Origin: Mesorhizobium sp. WSM4311
GTDB lineage: Bacteria > Pseudomonadota > Alphaproteobacteria > Rhizobiales > Rhizobiaceae
Assembly (NCBI RefSeq): GCF_002295115.1
Contig: NZ_NSFV01000022.1
Coordinates: forward strand, 1-64,000
DNA length: 64,000 nucleotides
Direction: 5' to 3'
Each line of letters starts with the position of its first letter. The first letter of the stretch is position 1. Positions 18,860 through 30,065 of the stretch are shown in pieces. The notes under the pieces were generated by a model, which did not search any database, was not told the DNA's origin, and was given only the letters and a program-made list of their open reading frames with translations. A program made the translations under genes and the position numbers.

Positions 18860-18919
18860 GCTGCATTCATGACGGCTTTGCCCTTCGATTGCGTGGACAC
18901 ATCCCGCACGGAGACGACA

Positions 18920-19552
18920 ATGATGCAGCTGATAACACCCGACTGCTACGCCGAGTTTGCGAGCGAACTCAAGGAAATGCACGGACTTAGGTATCGGGTT
19001 TTCAAGAAGCGGCTCGATTGGGAAGTGCAGACCGAAGGCGAAATGGAAACGGACTCGTTTGACAGCCTGAACCCCGTCTACCTGCTTCTCAAGGGGTCCG
19101 ATTGGCGAACTTGCGGCTGCGTCCGCCTTTTGCCGACCACCGGACCGACAATGTTGCGCGATACGTTTCCGACGCTGCTGGATGAGATGGTGGTCCCTGC
19201 GAGTGCCGATATCTGGGAGAGTAGTCGTTTCGCGCTCGATCTCCCTGCGACAGCGCCGAAGGCAGCTGGCGGCCTGGCCCAAGCAACCTACGAGCTCTTC
19301 GCGGGGATCATCGAATTCGGCTTGGCCAACAATCTCTCCGGGATCGTAACGGTGACAGATACGCGCATCGAAAGGATCCTTCGTCTCGCGACCTGGCCGT
19401 TGTCACGTATCGGACAGCCCAAGCAGGTCGGCAACACCGAGGCAGTCGCCGGCTTCCTCGATATTTCCTACGCCAGTCTCTTGCGCATCCGCTGGAGGGG
19501 ACGCCTCAACGGGCCGGTGTTGTGGCAACCAGTTCTCATCCAATCGGCATAG
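18920..19552 (+). CDS. traI1: TraI1, LuxI-family N-acyl-homoserine lactone synthase
   Basis: About 210 residues, the normal LuxI length. It has the invariant residues of the family: R and F in LRYRVFKKRLDW, D and D around METDSFDSLNPVYLL, R in CVRLLPTTGPTML, and WESSRFALD. It would make an AHL from SAM and acyl-ACP. The ATG at 18920 has GGAG 7 nt upstream and starts with MMQLITPDCY; the in-frame ATG at 18869 is less likely. The upstream tra-box suggests TraR control. Confidence 0.9.
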   Translation: MMQLITPDCYAEFASELKEMHGLRYRVFKKRLDWEVQTEGEMETDSFDSLNPVYLLLKGSDWRTCGCVRLLPTTGPTMLRDTFPTLLDEMVVPASADIWESSRFALDLPATAPKAAGGLAQATYELFAGIIEFGLANNLSGIVTVTDTRIERILRLATWPLSRIGQPKQVGNTEAVAGFLDISYASLLRIRWRGRLNGPVLWQPVLIQSA

Positions 19553-19917
19553 CGCCTGCGGATGCTCAGCCGTGACTTGAGTTAAGTCTGCTCACGGCCG
19601 CCACCGCCGCCGTGAGGGTGAGCGGACCCGCCCCACGAGCTTTCGACTGTTCCGGTCGATTGGCTCGCGCGGCCGGACTTTGGATTTCCGTAGGCGCAAC
19701 CCGCAGTCCAGCGTGAGCACGCCAAAATGGCGCCCCTCCGCTTCGTCCAAAGAAGCCAACGTGGCTTCTGAGGTCGTCTTAGAATATTGGACCGGCCGCC
19801 GTGAGCGATCGCAACCTCAAAGCTTTGCCGGTATGCCGGTTTGGCCGGACCGTCGGCCAGTCGGAGCAGTCCCCCGATAAGGACCCGAGCTGACGCGCGG
19901 TCCAACAGCGCCCGAGC
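19553..19917. other. Intergenic stretch after traI1
   Basis: No gene is supported. Short frames on both strands lack recognisable motifs. A GC-rich, repeat-like stretch (19600-19625) follows traI1, but without a T-run that would make a clear terminator. Confidence 0.35.
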
Positions 19918-20166
19918 CTATGCTTTGTGCATTACCGTTCGGTTGGCCATGTCGTCCAAGACCGCATGAAGAAGGCTTCCAACCTCCTGCGCAGCGAGCT
20001 CTGGCGCAATTCCTACATCGGACAATTGAATGAGCATTTTCTTGGCGGCACAGCGCCAGAACGCGCTCGCCGCCTCGCCGTTCTTGGTCTCGAGGGCCTG
20101 GGCGATACTTTCGACCAATATACGTCGCCGATGCAGCGGAAATACGCAAATGTTTGATTCATGCAT
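19918..20166 (-). CDS. Small DUF6074-like protein
   Basis: About 82 residues. The pattern VFPLHRRRILVESIAQAL, then AASAFWRCAAKKM and a final helix ending near LLHAVLDDMA, resembles the short DUF6074 proteins common in Rhizobiales. GAGG precedes the ATG at 20166 and a TTG one codon earlier. Function is unknown. The family assignment is from memory of the pattern and is moderate. Confidence 0.5.
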   Translation of the reverse strand: MHESNICVFPLHRRRILVESIAQALETKNGEAASAFWRCAAKKMLIQLSDVGIAPELAAQEVGSLLHAVLDDMANRTVMHKA

Positions 20167-20734
20167 CAATCACCTCACAGATTCAGTTCCACAAAGAAAA
20201 ACACCGGCGTCTTCAAAAGAGCCCCGCTAGCGCGGTGACGGTTCGCGGCGACATGACGAGTTCCACTTCCCCATCGACAAGCCATTGGGAGATGAGCCGC
20301 CGGACCGCATATCCGGGACCGCACATAAGGTGAACCACCATTGCTCATCCGGCTGCATTTTCCTGGGCCGTTCGACGAGGCGTTCCAGCCGAATTGACGT
20401 CCAATGACTTGATCTCTGAAAGGGCAGGGCGGTACGAATCACCCGACTGTTCCGCTGCTTACATTCCTGCGAGCTTGTGTATGAACGATTAAAGCGTGCC
20501 CGAGCCGTTCTTGGTGGCCGCCGCAGAAGGGAATCATGTCATCCGCTGCCTATCGTAGGCGGCGCGACTTCTAGCATGACTGCACTGCCCCGACAGGGCT
20601 TTGCAATCGCGCGTTTCGAAGCCTATGCTTTGGCATCGGCCGGCATTTACTTCGGTGCAGCCGACAGTAAGACGTACGCGCTCTTGCCCCGTTGGAAGAG
20701 AGCCTTGCCCGATCCCTCTTTCGCGACCAGGTGC
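20167..20734. other. Intergenic stretch without supported genes
   Basis: Only short overlapping frames are present. I see no recognisable domain, RNA gene or IS end. The right end borders the truncated N-terminus of the Crp/Fnr pseudogene. Confidence 0.35.
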
Positions 20735-21363
20735 TGAAGCCCTCACCCCGCAGGACTTCGCGCTTTTGCGACCATCGCTGCATCACGTCGAACCGGGCAT
20801 CAAGGACAAGTTGGAGGTCGCGCATCAGCCGATCAAGAACGTATATTTTCCCGAGAGGGGCATCGCGTCGGTGGTCGCCACCATGACCGGCGGGCGGCAA
20901 GGTGAAGTCGGCATTGTCGGCTATGACGGGATGAAAGGAATTGCCGTCATTCTCGGAAAGGAAAGCACTACCTGGCGCCTGCCGGTTGAAAACCTTCGCC
21001 CTGCGATTAGCCCGTCGCTTCGCACCTCAGTGCTGGACTATGCCCACGCGTTCCTCGTCCAATCATGCCGGACGGCACTGGTCAATGGCCACTCCAAGGT
21101 CGAAGAACGGCTGGCCCGCTGGCAGCTGATGGTCCACGACCGTGCGGAAGGAGATAAGATCCTCCCGACGCATGAATTTCTGGCGACCATGCTCGCGCCC
21201 ACCGCCCGGGGTCACCACGGCCCTGCAAATGCTTGAGTATCGAGGACTGGTGCACGCCAAGCGCGGCGAGATCACGATCATCGACCGTGCCGGATTGATA
21301 AAGCTCACACATGGCGCTTATGACAAGGAGGAGCAGCGTTATTTCGGCCTGGCCGCTGCCTGA
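20735..21363 (+). pseudogene. Decayed Crp/Fnr-family regulator
   Basis: The translated pieces match a cyclic-nucleotide-binding regulator: LTPQDFALLRPSLHHVEPG, IKNVYFPERGIASVVA, VGIVGYDGMKGIAVILG, VEERLARWQLMVHDR, THEFLATMLA. Then the helix-turn-helix end (GVTTALQMLEYRGLVHAKRG) appears in another frame. The frame changes near 21200. The stretch between ILGKESTTWRLPV and YAHAFLVQ is shorter than in relatives. No start codon with a good binding site precedes the homology. I conclude that it is a pseudogene. Confidence 0.75.
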
Positions 21364-21537
21364 AGCATGTCGGTTGAAACGGGTTCAGCCGACGTCTCCT
21401 TGCCCCTCACCAGGTCGCCCAAAAGCATCAGCGGTTTTGAACGAATCGCAGCGATTGTCCGCAATCGGACATAGGCTTGAAGGCGGTCGAATTCGTGCCA
21501 TAAGTCGGGTTGGTCAGGGTTCAGGGAGGAATTCGTC

Positions 21538-21783
21538 ATGACCAATTCGTTTCACACCGTCACCGTCGAAAAAGCCGCAGAAGCCTATGTCCTTTCCAGG
21601 GGAAGGGTCCGCTTTCTCTCCATGGCGCAGGCGATCCGCGCCATCCGAACACTAATGCCGGCATGCAAGGCCACCGACCGCGAGTTGGAGGAACTGTTGG
21701 CGGCCGCTTCCTTCGTTCATGGCGTGCCCGTCGCCTTCGACACAAAAACAGCCGATGGTGTAGAACCACGGCTGCATTCCTAA
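21538..21783 (+). CDS. Small hypothetical protein
   Basis: An 81-residue protein with an excellent ribosome binding site (GGGAGGA, 7 nt before the ATG). The sequence is mainly helical (VEKAAEAYVLSRGRVRFLSM, ATDRELEELLAAASFVHG) and carries no named domain that I recognise. No signal peptide or membrane segment is visible. It follows the Crp/Fnr pseudogene on the same strand. Confidence 0.6.
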   Translation: MTNSFHTVTVEKAAEAYVLSRGRVRFLSMAQAIRAIRTLMPACKATDRELEELLAAASFVHGVPVAFDTKTADGVEPRLHS

Positions 21784-21972
21784 GAGGGCATGCCGCGCCA
21801 TGCAGACTGTCAGAGGGCATTCGTCAGATGGTAGTCCGCTAACTTAACTGCAGAGTCTAAAGGACGTGTTCCAGCATTGCGAACTCACCGATCGCTTTGT
21901 TGCCAAAGCTGCCAGCAAGCGATCGCCTCATCCAGCCGTTTGCACCATCTCATCACAGACATCATCGCGATG

Positions 21973-22362
21973 CTACCTGTCCAGCATATGTCCAGCATTT
22001 CGCAAGGCGGCCAGAAGGAGCCTCGCATAGCCTGTGACATCGATCTGGGCCTGCATCGAAAGGGGCATGCTGGTCCAGTTCTCCAACGGTGCAATGAAAG
22101 GTGAGAAGGTGCCATTGACAAGGCAACAACAGCTAACAAGGCCCTCTCGGTCCAATGCCACCACACCGATCTTGTCGCCTGGATATCCAATGGCTGCGAC
22201 TCGCTGGACCTCCAGGTCACCGTCCACCCGCACGTCAAAAAGAAGGCTACCACGGCTCCTCGTGGCTATCTCAGCCGCCTTCTCATCAAAGCTTGAAGAG
22301 AGCAAGCGGACGCTTTCCACCGCCATCTGGAAAATCACCAAATCCAGTTCATTCACGGCCAT
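21973..22362 (-). CDS. Hypothetical protein
   Basis: About 129 residues from the ATG at 22362 (MAVNELDLVIFQMAVESVRL). The composition looks protein-like: an N-terminal amphipathic helix, then a possible beta-rich part (GSLLFDVRVDGDLEVQRVAAIG, in two pieces, and KIGVVALDREGLV). I do not recognise the family. It is isolated between unrelated remnants, so it may be a relic. Confidence 0.4.
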   Translation of the reverse strand: MAVNELDLVIFQMAVESVRLLSSSFDEKAAEIATRSRGSLLFDVRVDGDLEVQRVAAIGYPGDKIGVVALDREGLVSCCCLVNGTFSPFIAPLENWTSMPLSMQAQIDVTGYARLLLAALRNAGHMLDR

Positions 22363-22968
22363 ATGGGCATTTCCGCGCAACGGGTGGTGATTGCAATGAC
22401 ACATACTGCTTGTTCACAGATGTCGGTCACGAACGATCATTCGTCGGGTTCCGGTTCCGACCAACGGTGTCGCCACCTGATCGTGCTGCGGTTCGAACCT
22501 TCCGAACGCGAGCCGAGCGCGCTATGAGGTTGGAGTCTAGGTCTCGGACCCTGCCTCGCGGCCTGCTCATCTTTGGCAGACCCGTTGCAACGCCGCCGCG
22601 ATGGCGCAAACGCCAGATGACGCTGATCCATCGCTTGATCGTGAACTGAGCTTCTGAACACCATTGGGACAGCAGGGTGGAAGGGCTTGACCAACGCTGC
22701 CCCCGTTTTCCAAGAGGACCCGTCCTCGATTGAATCTTTCGAGCCCCGTGCAGCGCGCAGCCAAATGATGACCATCTGGACCCAGCTCGCAGACCGCAAG
22801 GCAAAGAGGGAACCTTCCAGGCAGCCAAGCTGCGTCGACGCAAAGAGCGGCCTTTGGAGTTCCCAGAATCGACCCTTCCATAGTTGCGACAGGCAACCAC
22901 TGCACGAGTGTGGGAGAGCGAATCGCAAGCATTGCGTGAGGTCCTGCGCGTTTTCCCCTCTTGCTATT
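22363..22968. other. Region upstream of the dctA relic
   Basis: No gene is supported; long frames on both strands overlap and lack motifs. A perfect-arm dyad CGCAA-GCA-TTGCG at 22924-22936 lies about 33 bp upstream of the dctA sigma-54 promoter, where an enhancer-binding regulator site would be plausible. No TGT-N10-ACA NifA site was found nearby. Confidence 0.4.
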
Positions 22969-22983
22969 TGGCACATCGTTTGC
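22969..22983 (+). promoter_or_regulatory. Sigma-54 promoter upstream of the dctA relic
   Basis: TGGCACATCGTTTGC matches TGGCAC-N5-TTGC exactly. It ends about 80 nt before the GTG start of the dctA-like frame, in the same direction. dctA genes in rhizobia are classically DctD/sigma-54 dependent. Confidence 0.65.
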
Positions 22984-23065
22984 GCCGAAGTGGGCGCAGC
23001 GTTCGACCGGAGCACTGCATGGGAGAGGGAGGAGCCCCACCCCGATCCGGTCAAGGAGAGAGACG

Positions 23066-24283
23066 GTGTTGGTTCCAAGAGTTCCCCGCGCGATCTTAGC
23101 GCCCCGCAAGCGCCATTTTGCCCGGACCTACGTGCAGGTACTTGCCGCCATAATCCTGGGTGCCGCAATCGGCTATTTCCATTTGGAGACCGGCCACAGC
23201 CTGAAGCCGCTCTGCGATGCCTTCGTCGATGTCGTCAAGATAATCACCGTACCTGTCATCTTCCTGACAATGGCGACCGGCATTGCCGGCATGAGCGATC
23301 TGCAGAAGGTCGGCCGAGTTGCCGCCAAGGCGATGGTTTATTTCCTTACCTTCTCGACGCTAGCACTCCTTGTCGGGCTGATTGTCGCGAATATCGTTCA
23401 GCCTGGCGCCGGCCTCAACATCGATCCGGCCTCGCTCGATGTCGAAGCCGTTAAGGGCTATGTGGCCACGGCTCACGAGCAGTCCGTGACCAGCTTCCTG
23501 ATGAACATCATCCCGTCAACGATTGCCAGTGCCTTCGCGGAAGGCGACATCCTGCAAGTCTTGTTCCTCTCGGTCCTGTTCCTCTCGATCCTGTTCGGCG
23601 CGGTCTGCCGCTACAACGGCCGCTCGCTCTTCTCTCTCGTCCGATACATCAAGGACGAGCTGCTGCTCGCAATGTCCTCCTCAGAGGCCGCGCTGGCCTC
23701 GCTCATGGAGAAGATGGAAAAGGCCGGCGCCACGCATTCGGTCGTGGGTCTCATTCCATTCAATCTGGACGGCACGAATATGATGCTCGCCGCCCTTTTC
23801 ATCGCCCAAGCGACGAAAACTGATCTCCCGATCGGCTGCCGGATCCTCATGCTGTTTGTCGCATTGTTCCCTTCGAACGGAACAACCCGCATTACCGGTG
23901 CAGGCCTCGTCACAATGGCTGCAACGCTCTTTCTTGTTCCGGCCGCACCGGTCACCTCCGTGGGGCTTATTCTTGGCGTCGATCAGCTTATGTCCGAATG
24001 CCACGCGCTGACGGTTTTTCTCCGCAGCGTAGCGGCAACGCTGGCTGTCACCCGGTCCGGGGCGAGCGGGATAAACGACGATTCGGGGAGCGCCTCACTA
24101 GCGGACCGTTCAGCGCTCTGGCGGTGGACGGTCAAGTCGCCCGGCGTGGTGAACACAATTCCCCGTGCGAACGACGCTCAGCTATTGGGGTGGACCCGAT
24201 GGCGCAAAGCCGTATTTGAGAAACCGCCAGATCGCACCGGCACCTGTGCGCCTGTAGCAACTGCGGGGCACGATCAAAACTGA
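23066..24283 (+). pseudogene. dctA: Decayed C4-dicarboxylate transporter DctA
   Basis: The open frame of about 405 residues is clearly DctA-like: VQVLAAIILGAAIGYF, MATGIAGMSDLQKVGRVA, KAMVYFLTFSTLALLVGLIV, and NIVQPGAGLNIDPASLD. The core transport motifs are damaged: where DctA has a glycine/serine-rich loop before FNLDGTN, only VGLIPFNLDGTN remains. The later SSKGAA-type motif reads FPSNGTTRITGAG. After LGVDQLMSECHALTVF the tail is unrelated (residues ~330-405). It probably cannot transport succinate/malate. GTG at 23066 follows AAGGAGAG. It could alternatively be a divergent transporter, but the losses at conserved sites argue for decay. Confidence 0.65.
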
Positions 24284-24341
24284 CCCATTTTACACCAAAA
24301 AGGCGGCCGTTGCTGCCACGCCGTCCATGGATTGGAGACTC

Positions 24342-24955
24342 ATGTCTAAGCCGACTGCCATCACTGTCGCAGCTCTTCTTTTACTCCTCGCCTTGCTGGC
24401 GAGCCAATATAGCGCGAACCTGCACCGGCAGGCGTGGTCGACCGACAGGCAAAAGTGGAGCGGCGCATTCGACAACGATCTCCTTCGCCAATCGCCGGCA
24501 ACCCGCAAGGCGATGCCGTTCTGGTCATATTCAATGACTACCACAACTGTCCGCATTGCAGACTGGCTGATATCAACTACCAAAAAGCCTTCAAGCATGA
24601 GCCCAATCTGAAGCTTGTGATCAAACAGTTCCCGGTCCTGGGACCGGATTCCCAATTCCCAGCCTTCGCCGCACTCGCCTCGAGAAAACAGGGAAAGTTC
24701 GACGAATTCCACCGCGCCCTTATGATTTCCCCCAGTTGAAGGGTCACTCTCAAGATCGCAGCGCGTGTAGGCCTTGACGTTGAGCAGCTCAAGCGGGAAT
24801 GCAAGATCCGGCCATCGCAGATGAAATGCGCGCGTCCGCGCACTCGCGAAAGGTCTGCACTTAGACGGTACGCCCGCGTTGGTGGTCGGCGATATAGTGG
24901 TCGCCGACCTTGTGGACATGGCCAGCTTGCAACGCTTGCATCGCCGATGCGCGCT
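24342..24955 (+). pseudogene. Frameshifted DsbA-like thiol-disulfide oxidoreductase
   Basis: An intact start (MSKPTAITVAALLLLLALLA) gives a signal anchor. The thioredoxin-like core appears in another frame: GNPQGDAVLVIFNDYHNCPHCRLADI, in two adjoining parts, with the CPHC active site, then NLKLVIKQFPVLGP and GKFDEFHRALM. Further pieces (ARVGLDVEQLKREC; LDGTPALVVGDIVVADLV) lie in other frames up to about 24950. At least three frame changes make it a pseudogene of the periplasmic DsbA/Com1 group. Confidence 0.75.
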
Positions 24956-25471
24956 CAAAGCGTGCTGGCTCTCGTGCGGGGCAGCATCTGTAGACCGGCC
25001 ACGCTGTTGTTGCCGGAGCGTGCCGTTTGTGGCAGCTGGCTTTGCTGTCGCTCCTCGTAATCTTGTTGCGGTCATCCAGCTGCCGTGGGCGCCAACAACA
25101 ATCCTGAGCGCCCGCGCCTGAAGTCGCTGGCCGGGTGCTCGTGAACCGAGCCCGCTTTTCTTCGGCAAGCTCAGGCGGTCTTGGCCCTGCGGCATCGCCC
25201 CCTGGCGCGGGGCAGCCTTCGGCTGCTGACGGTCGCCGGCCTGTCGGCCGGCGTCTTTCTATTGTGGCCTTCCCCCTGGCGCAGGGTGGGCAGCACTCCC
25301 TTCTAGGCCCGCCGCGGCGTCCCGCAACCCTTCGCTTGTCGCTTTCGGGTCCTCCACTCCGTTCCGGTCCTGCTGATGCAGTCCGCCTCCGACGGCGGGC
25401 CTTTCCGGTCGCTTTTGCCGCCCACCCCGCTTCCGGGGAGGGCGCGCGATTGTAGAGCGGAGGACATCACG
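24956..25471. other. GC-rich intergenic region upstream of ardC
   Basis: No gene is supported. Several short GC hairpins occur (for example GCCGGCCTGTCGGCCGGC near 25230). Composition resembles the region ahead of the DUF736 gene (29840-30060), as is common upstream of ICE accessory genes. A ribosome binding site (GGAGGAC) for ardC is at its right end. Confidence 0.4.
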
Positions 25472-26473
25472 ATGCGTGCAAACAACAAACGTTGCGGCAG
25501 CCGACAGGCTGGCGCAGACAGCGGCGGGCGCACCGGCGCCAGCCTTTATCAGGAAATCACCGACCGCATCATTGCCGAACTGGAGCGCGGCACCGTGCCA
25601 TGGGTCAAGCCGTGGGGCAGGGCAAGGACAGGCCTCGGCCTGCCGCGGAATGCGGCCACCCAGCGCCGATATTCCGGCATCAATATCCTGATCCTGTGGG
25701 GCGCGGTCATCGAGCGCGGTTTCCCCAGCCAGAACTGGCTCACCTTCCGGCAGGCGCTTTCGCTTGGCGGCAATGTCAGGAAGGGCGAGCACGGCACCAC
25801 CATCGTTCACGCTGACCGCTTTGTTCCCAAGAACGAAAAGCAACGCGCCGACACCGATGGCGACGAACCGCAGGCGGTGCCCTTCCTGAAGCGCTTCACC
25901 GTCTTCAATGTCGCGCAGTGCGATAATCTGCCCGAACATCTTTACGCCGCCGGCGAGCCTCTGCCTGAGCGCGAGATGGTCCCGCAGGCCGAGGCGCTCA
26001 TTCATGCAACCGGCGCTGATTTTCGCGTCGGCGGCGAGCGCGCCTTCTACATGCCCGGCAGCGACACCATACAGGTGCCGCCGCAGCCGGCTTTCTTCCA
26101 CCAGATCGACTATTACCGGACCTGCTTTCACGAGCTTGGCCACTGGACCGGCCACCCGAGGCGACTCGCGCGCGACCTGTCCGGCTCCTTCGGGTCCAAC
26201 ACCTATGCGCGCGAGGAACTGGTCGCCGAAATCGCATCAGCCTTCATCTGCAGCAGTCTCGGCATCGAGCCGACCGTGCGCCATGCCGACTACATCGGCT
26301 CATGGCTGACGGTTTTGCGCGAGGACAACCGCGCCATCTTCCGCGCCGCAAGCCATGCCTCGAAAGCCGCCGATTTCCTGCTTGGCCGCAATGTCGATGT
26401 CGAAGGCGAGGCACATGCCGAAACCGCCTATGGGAGCGCGCAATCCTCACACGCGACCGCCTTGCGCCTCTGA
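25472..26473 (+). CDS. ardC: ArdC-family antirestriction protein
   Basis: About 333 residues. The N-terminal ArdC domain (residues ~20-140) includes YQEITDRIIAELERGTVPWV, KPWG, YSGINILILW, and WLTFRQALSLGGNVRKGEHG. The C-terminal part is a zincin-like domain with the metal motif HELGHWTGH (HExxH) and a downstream EELVAEIASAF glutamate. ArdC proteins bind single-stranded DNA and protect incoming conjugative DNA from restriction. ATG at 25472 follows GGAGGAC. The last ~20 residues (YGSAQSSHATALRL) are unlike the family and may reflect 3' truncation next to groEL. Confidence 0.88.
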   Translation: MRANNKRCGSRQAGADSGGRTGASLYQEITDRIIAELERGTVPWVKPWGRARTGLGLPRNAATQRRYSGINILILWGAVIERGFPSQNWLTFRQALSLGGNVRKGEHGTTIVHADRFVPKNEKQRADTDGDEPQAVPFLKRFTVFNVAQCDNLPEHLYAAGEPLPEREMVPQAEALIHATGADFRVGGERAFYMPGSDTIQVPPQPAFFHQIDYYRTCFHELGHWTGHPRRLARDLSGSFGSNTYAREELVAEIASAFICSSLGIEPTVRHADYIGSWLTVLREDNRAIFRAASHASKAADFLLGRNVDVEGEAHAETAYGSAQSSHATALRL

Positions 26474-26573
26474 TGACGCAAAGCCGCGCGCAACCAACTC
26501 GACAGTTCTTTTGAGGTTGCCCTAACGCCGATGGCCGGCGTTGGCGTCGATCGTTCATCGGACCGAGGTTCGC

Positions 26574-26604
26574 AAAAAAAGAGGGCGGCATTGATGCCGC
26601 CCTC
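26574..26604 (-). terminator. Rho-independent terminator of groESL
   Basis: Perfect 10-bp stem GAGGGCGGCA / TGCCGCCCTC with a 4-nt loop, followed on the minus strand by a run of seven T. It lies about 27 nt after the groEL stop. Confidence 0.9.
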
Positions 26605-26630
26605 TCGTTGCGAAAGCTGCCAGAGCTGGA

Positions 26631-28286
<1,656 letters not shown>

Positions 28287-28288
28287 TT

Positions 28289-28645
28289 TTAGCTCCTGGC
28301 AGGGGCTTCAATCGAGCCCGGGAATTCAGTTGACGAAAGGGCCTGATATGAGCCGATGATGCCCATGATGTCGGATTCCTTCATGATCAGAAGGTCTTCG
28401 CCATTGAGCTTGACTTCCGTGCCCGACCACTTGCTGAACAGGATGCGGTCGCCGGCCTTGACGTCCAGCGGGACCAGCTTGCCAGCTTCGTCACGAGCGC
28501 CGAAGCCGACAGCGATGATCTCGCCTTCCTGCGGCTTTTCCTTTGCCGTGTCGGGGATGATGATCCCGCCAGCGGTCTTGGATTCGGATTCGACCCGGCG
28601 AACGACCACGCGGTCATGCAGCGGGCGGAACTTCGACTTTGCCAT
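28289..28645 (-). CDS. groES: Co-chaperonin GroES with extended C-terminus
   Basis: A 118-residue GroES; family members usually have ~95-104 residues. The normal part (FRPLHDRVVVRRVE, mobile loop SKTAGGIIIPDTAKEKP, GFGARDEAGK, LIMKESDIMGIIG) ends near residue 98. About 20 extra residues (SYQALSSTEFPGSIEAPARS) follow and end 2 bp before groEL. The extension probably comes from loss of the original stop, so that the former intergenic spacer is now translated. The CIRCE operator upstream indicates HrcA heat-shock control. Confidence 0.96.
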   Translation of the reverse strand: MAKSKFRPLHDRVVVRRVESESKTAGGIIIPDTAKEKPQEGEIIAVGFGARDEAGKLVPLDVKAGDRILFSKWSGTEVKLNGEDLLIMKESDIMGIIGSYQALSSTEFPGSIEAPARS

Positions 28646-28684
28646 TTTCGGATTTTTCCCTGGTGCGCTGTTGAGGGGTTTTTG

Positions 28685-28711
28685 TTAGCACTCGCGATGG
28701 ACGAGTGCTAA
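28685..28711. promoter_or_regulatory. CIRCE operator (HrcA site) for groESL
   Basis: Perfect inverted repeat TTAGCACTC-N9-GAGTGCTAA, 40 nt upstream of the groES start. It is the binding site of the HrcA repressor and predicts heat-inducible control. Confidence 0.95.
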
Positions 28712-29055
28712 CGCGATAGTGAGGTAGGCTGTAAGCGGGCACTCGTCAAGACGGACGAGGGCAGGCGAGGAGCTCTGGCCCCCTCCCCGGTGGAACCCAA
28801 CGCATACGCGGCATCCGCGTTGATGGCTGCGAGCCCCACATTTCCATTGAATTCGGCGTCATGACGCCAACTTGCTCGCGCCGCTTCCAAGTCGTCAGTC
28901 GTGCTGCCGTCAGCACGAACATAGGGCTGCGCTTCACTTCCCGTCGAAGCCGCGGCAAGCAGCGTCGCCGTCAGCACGCTCCTTTGCAGATGCTTGCCAA
29001 AGGTGGACAGTGAGCGCACCTGCGCCGGGCTGTTGGTGCGAACGTAAGACGTCAT
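28712..29055 (-). pseudogene. 5' stub of a subtilase-type autotransporter gene
   Basis: An ATG at 29055 with AAGGAG 7 nt upstream starts a protein with a signal peptide-like segment (STFGKHLQRSVLTATLLAAA). The next part, DDLEAARASWRHDAEFN and GLAAINADAAYALGSTGEGA, matches the region just before the catalytic aspartate of serine-protease autotransporters. Homology stops there, around 28775. The frame then runs into the groESL control region, ending inside CIRCE. It appears to be the left-over front of a gene cut by the arrival of groESL. Confidence 0.6.
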
Positions 29056-30065
29056 TGACAACTCCTTTTTGCAAGTCGAGCCCCTTCTCCACCTTCGGCC
29101 GCCGTCGACGCGAAGAAGTCCGCATCGCGTTGAAGACGAGCTGCGAAAAAGAGAAAGATGTGTTTGATGGCTGCGGCCCCAACGGTGCCTTCAGATTTGA
29201 GATCACTTCCGCCGCGAGCGGCTGAAGCTCCTCGCAACGTCAAATCGAATCTGCTGCCAAGCCTCCAGGAAAGGAGAGCATTGCTCATCTCGCGCTTGTG
29301 CATGCAGTCAACCTTCGATCCGTGTTGCCACATCAAGAGCAAATGCCGTGCCAAAGCTCACTGGGAAGTGAACGCATGGCTCTCCCTGAAAACCTCACAA
29401 ATCCAGCATGGTCAATTGTGCGGAACCCGACATGCGTCTTCTGCCACTGTCAGCTTTCGGACAGGCATGACGCGTTTCGCGCCGACCACCGGTCGATCGG
29501 TTTTGGGGCCGGTCTGTTCGCCTCATAAGAGCGCGTTACATTGCGTAGCGGTTTCCCGAGCGCCGCCACATGACACTGGACCTGCAGGTAGCACCGGCTT
29601 CTCATCCAGCCTTACTTTGGCCCCCTCGCGTATCAAATTCCCGCTGGCGAGCCCTGCTTTCATAGATCGCACCATGCCGGATGTCTGCTCTGGCGCCCGA
29701 CCCGCTGGCACGATCTCGATCCGGCATAAGGGCGCAGCATCTTTGCAGGCCGTTTCATCCCGGCGTCCTGCTTGGCTGACAGACCGCACTTGGCGAGCGG
29801 TCTCCATGCTCTCTCCAAGGACCATCCCTGCGGCTGGCTTGTCGACCTATGGGCGGGTCCGGCCGCCCGAAACCCTCGCGCCATCAGCTTTTTTCCCCGC
29901 CGCCTGCGGCGGCTTCCTCGCGCCGCTTCGCTCACAAAAAAGCTGCCCGCTCGGGTCCTTCACTGTCGCTGCGGCCCTGTCGGATTCAGGCGGTCCTGAC
30001 GCGCCCATTACGGTGCGCCATCGCAGGGGATGGTCCCCGGCGAAACCACAAAAGGAGACTTCGAA
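29056..30065. other. Intergenic region of about 1 kb without supported genes
   Basis: Long frames on the plus strand (from 29158) and minus strand (to 30455) overlap, lack motifs and look like GC-driven noise. The last 200 bp are rich in GC hairpins ahead of the DUF736 gene, whose AAAGGAG site lies just before 30066. Confidence 0.4.

Noticed and set aside
25259..26155. 298-residue frame antisense to ardC
   Set aside because: ArdC on the plus strand has clear domains and an HExxH motif; the antisense frame is a shadow.
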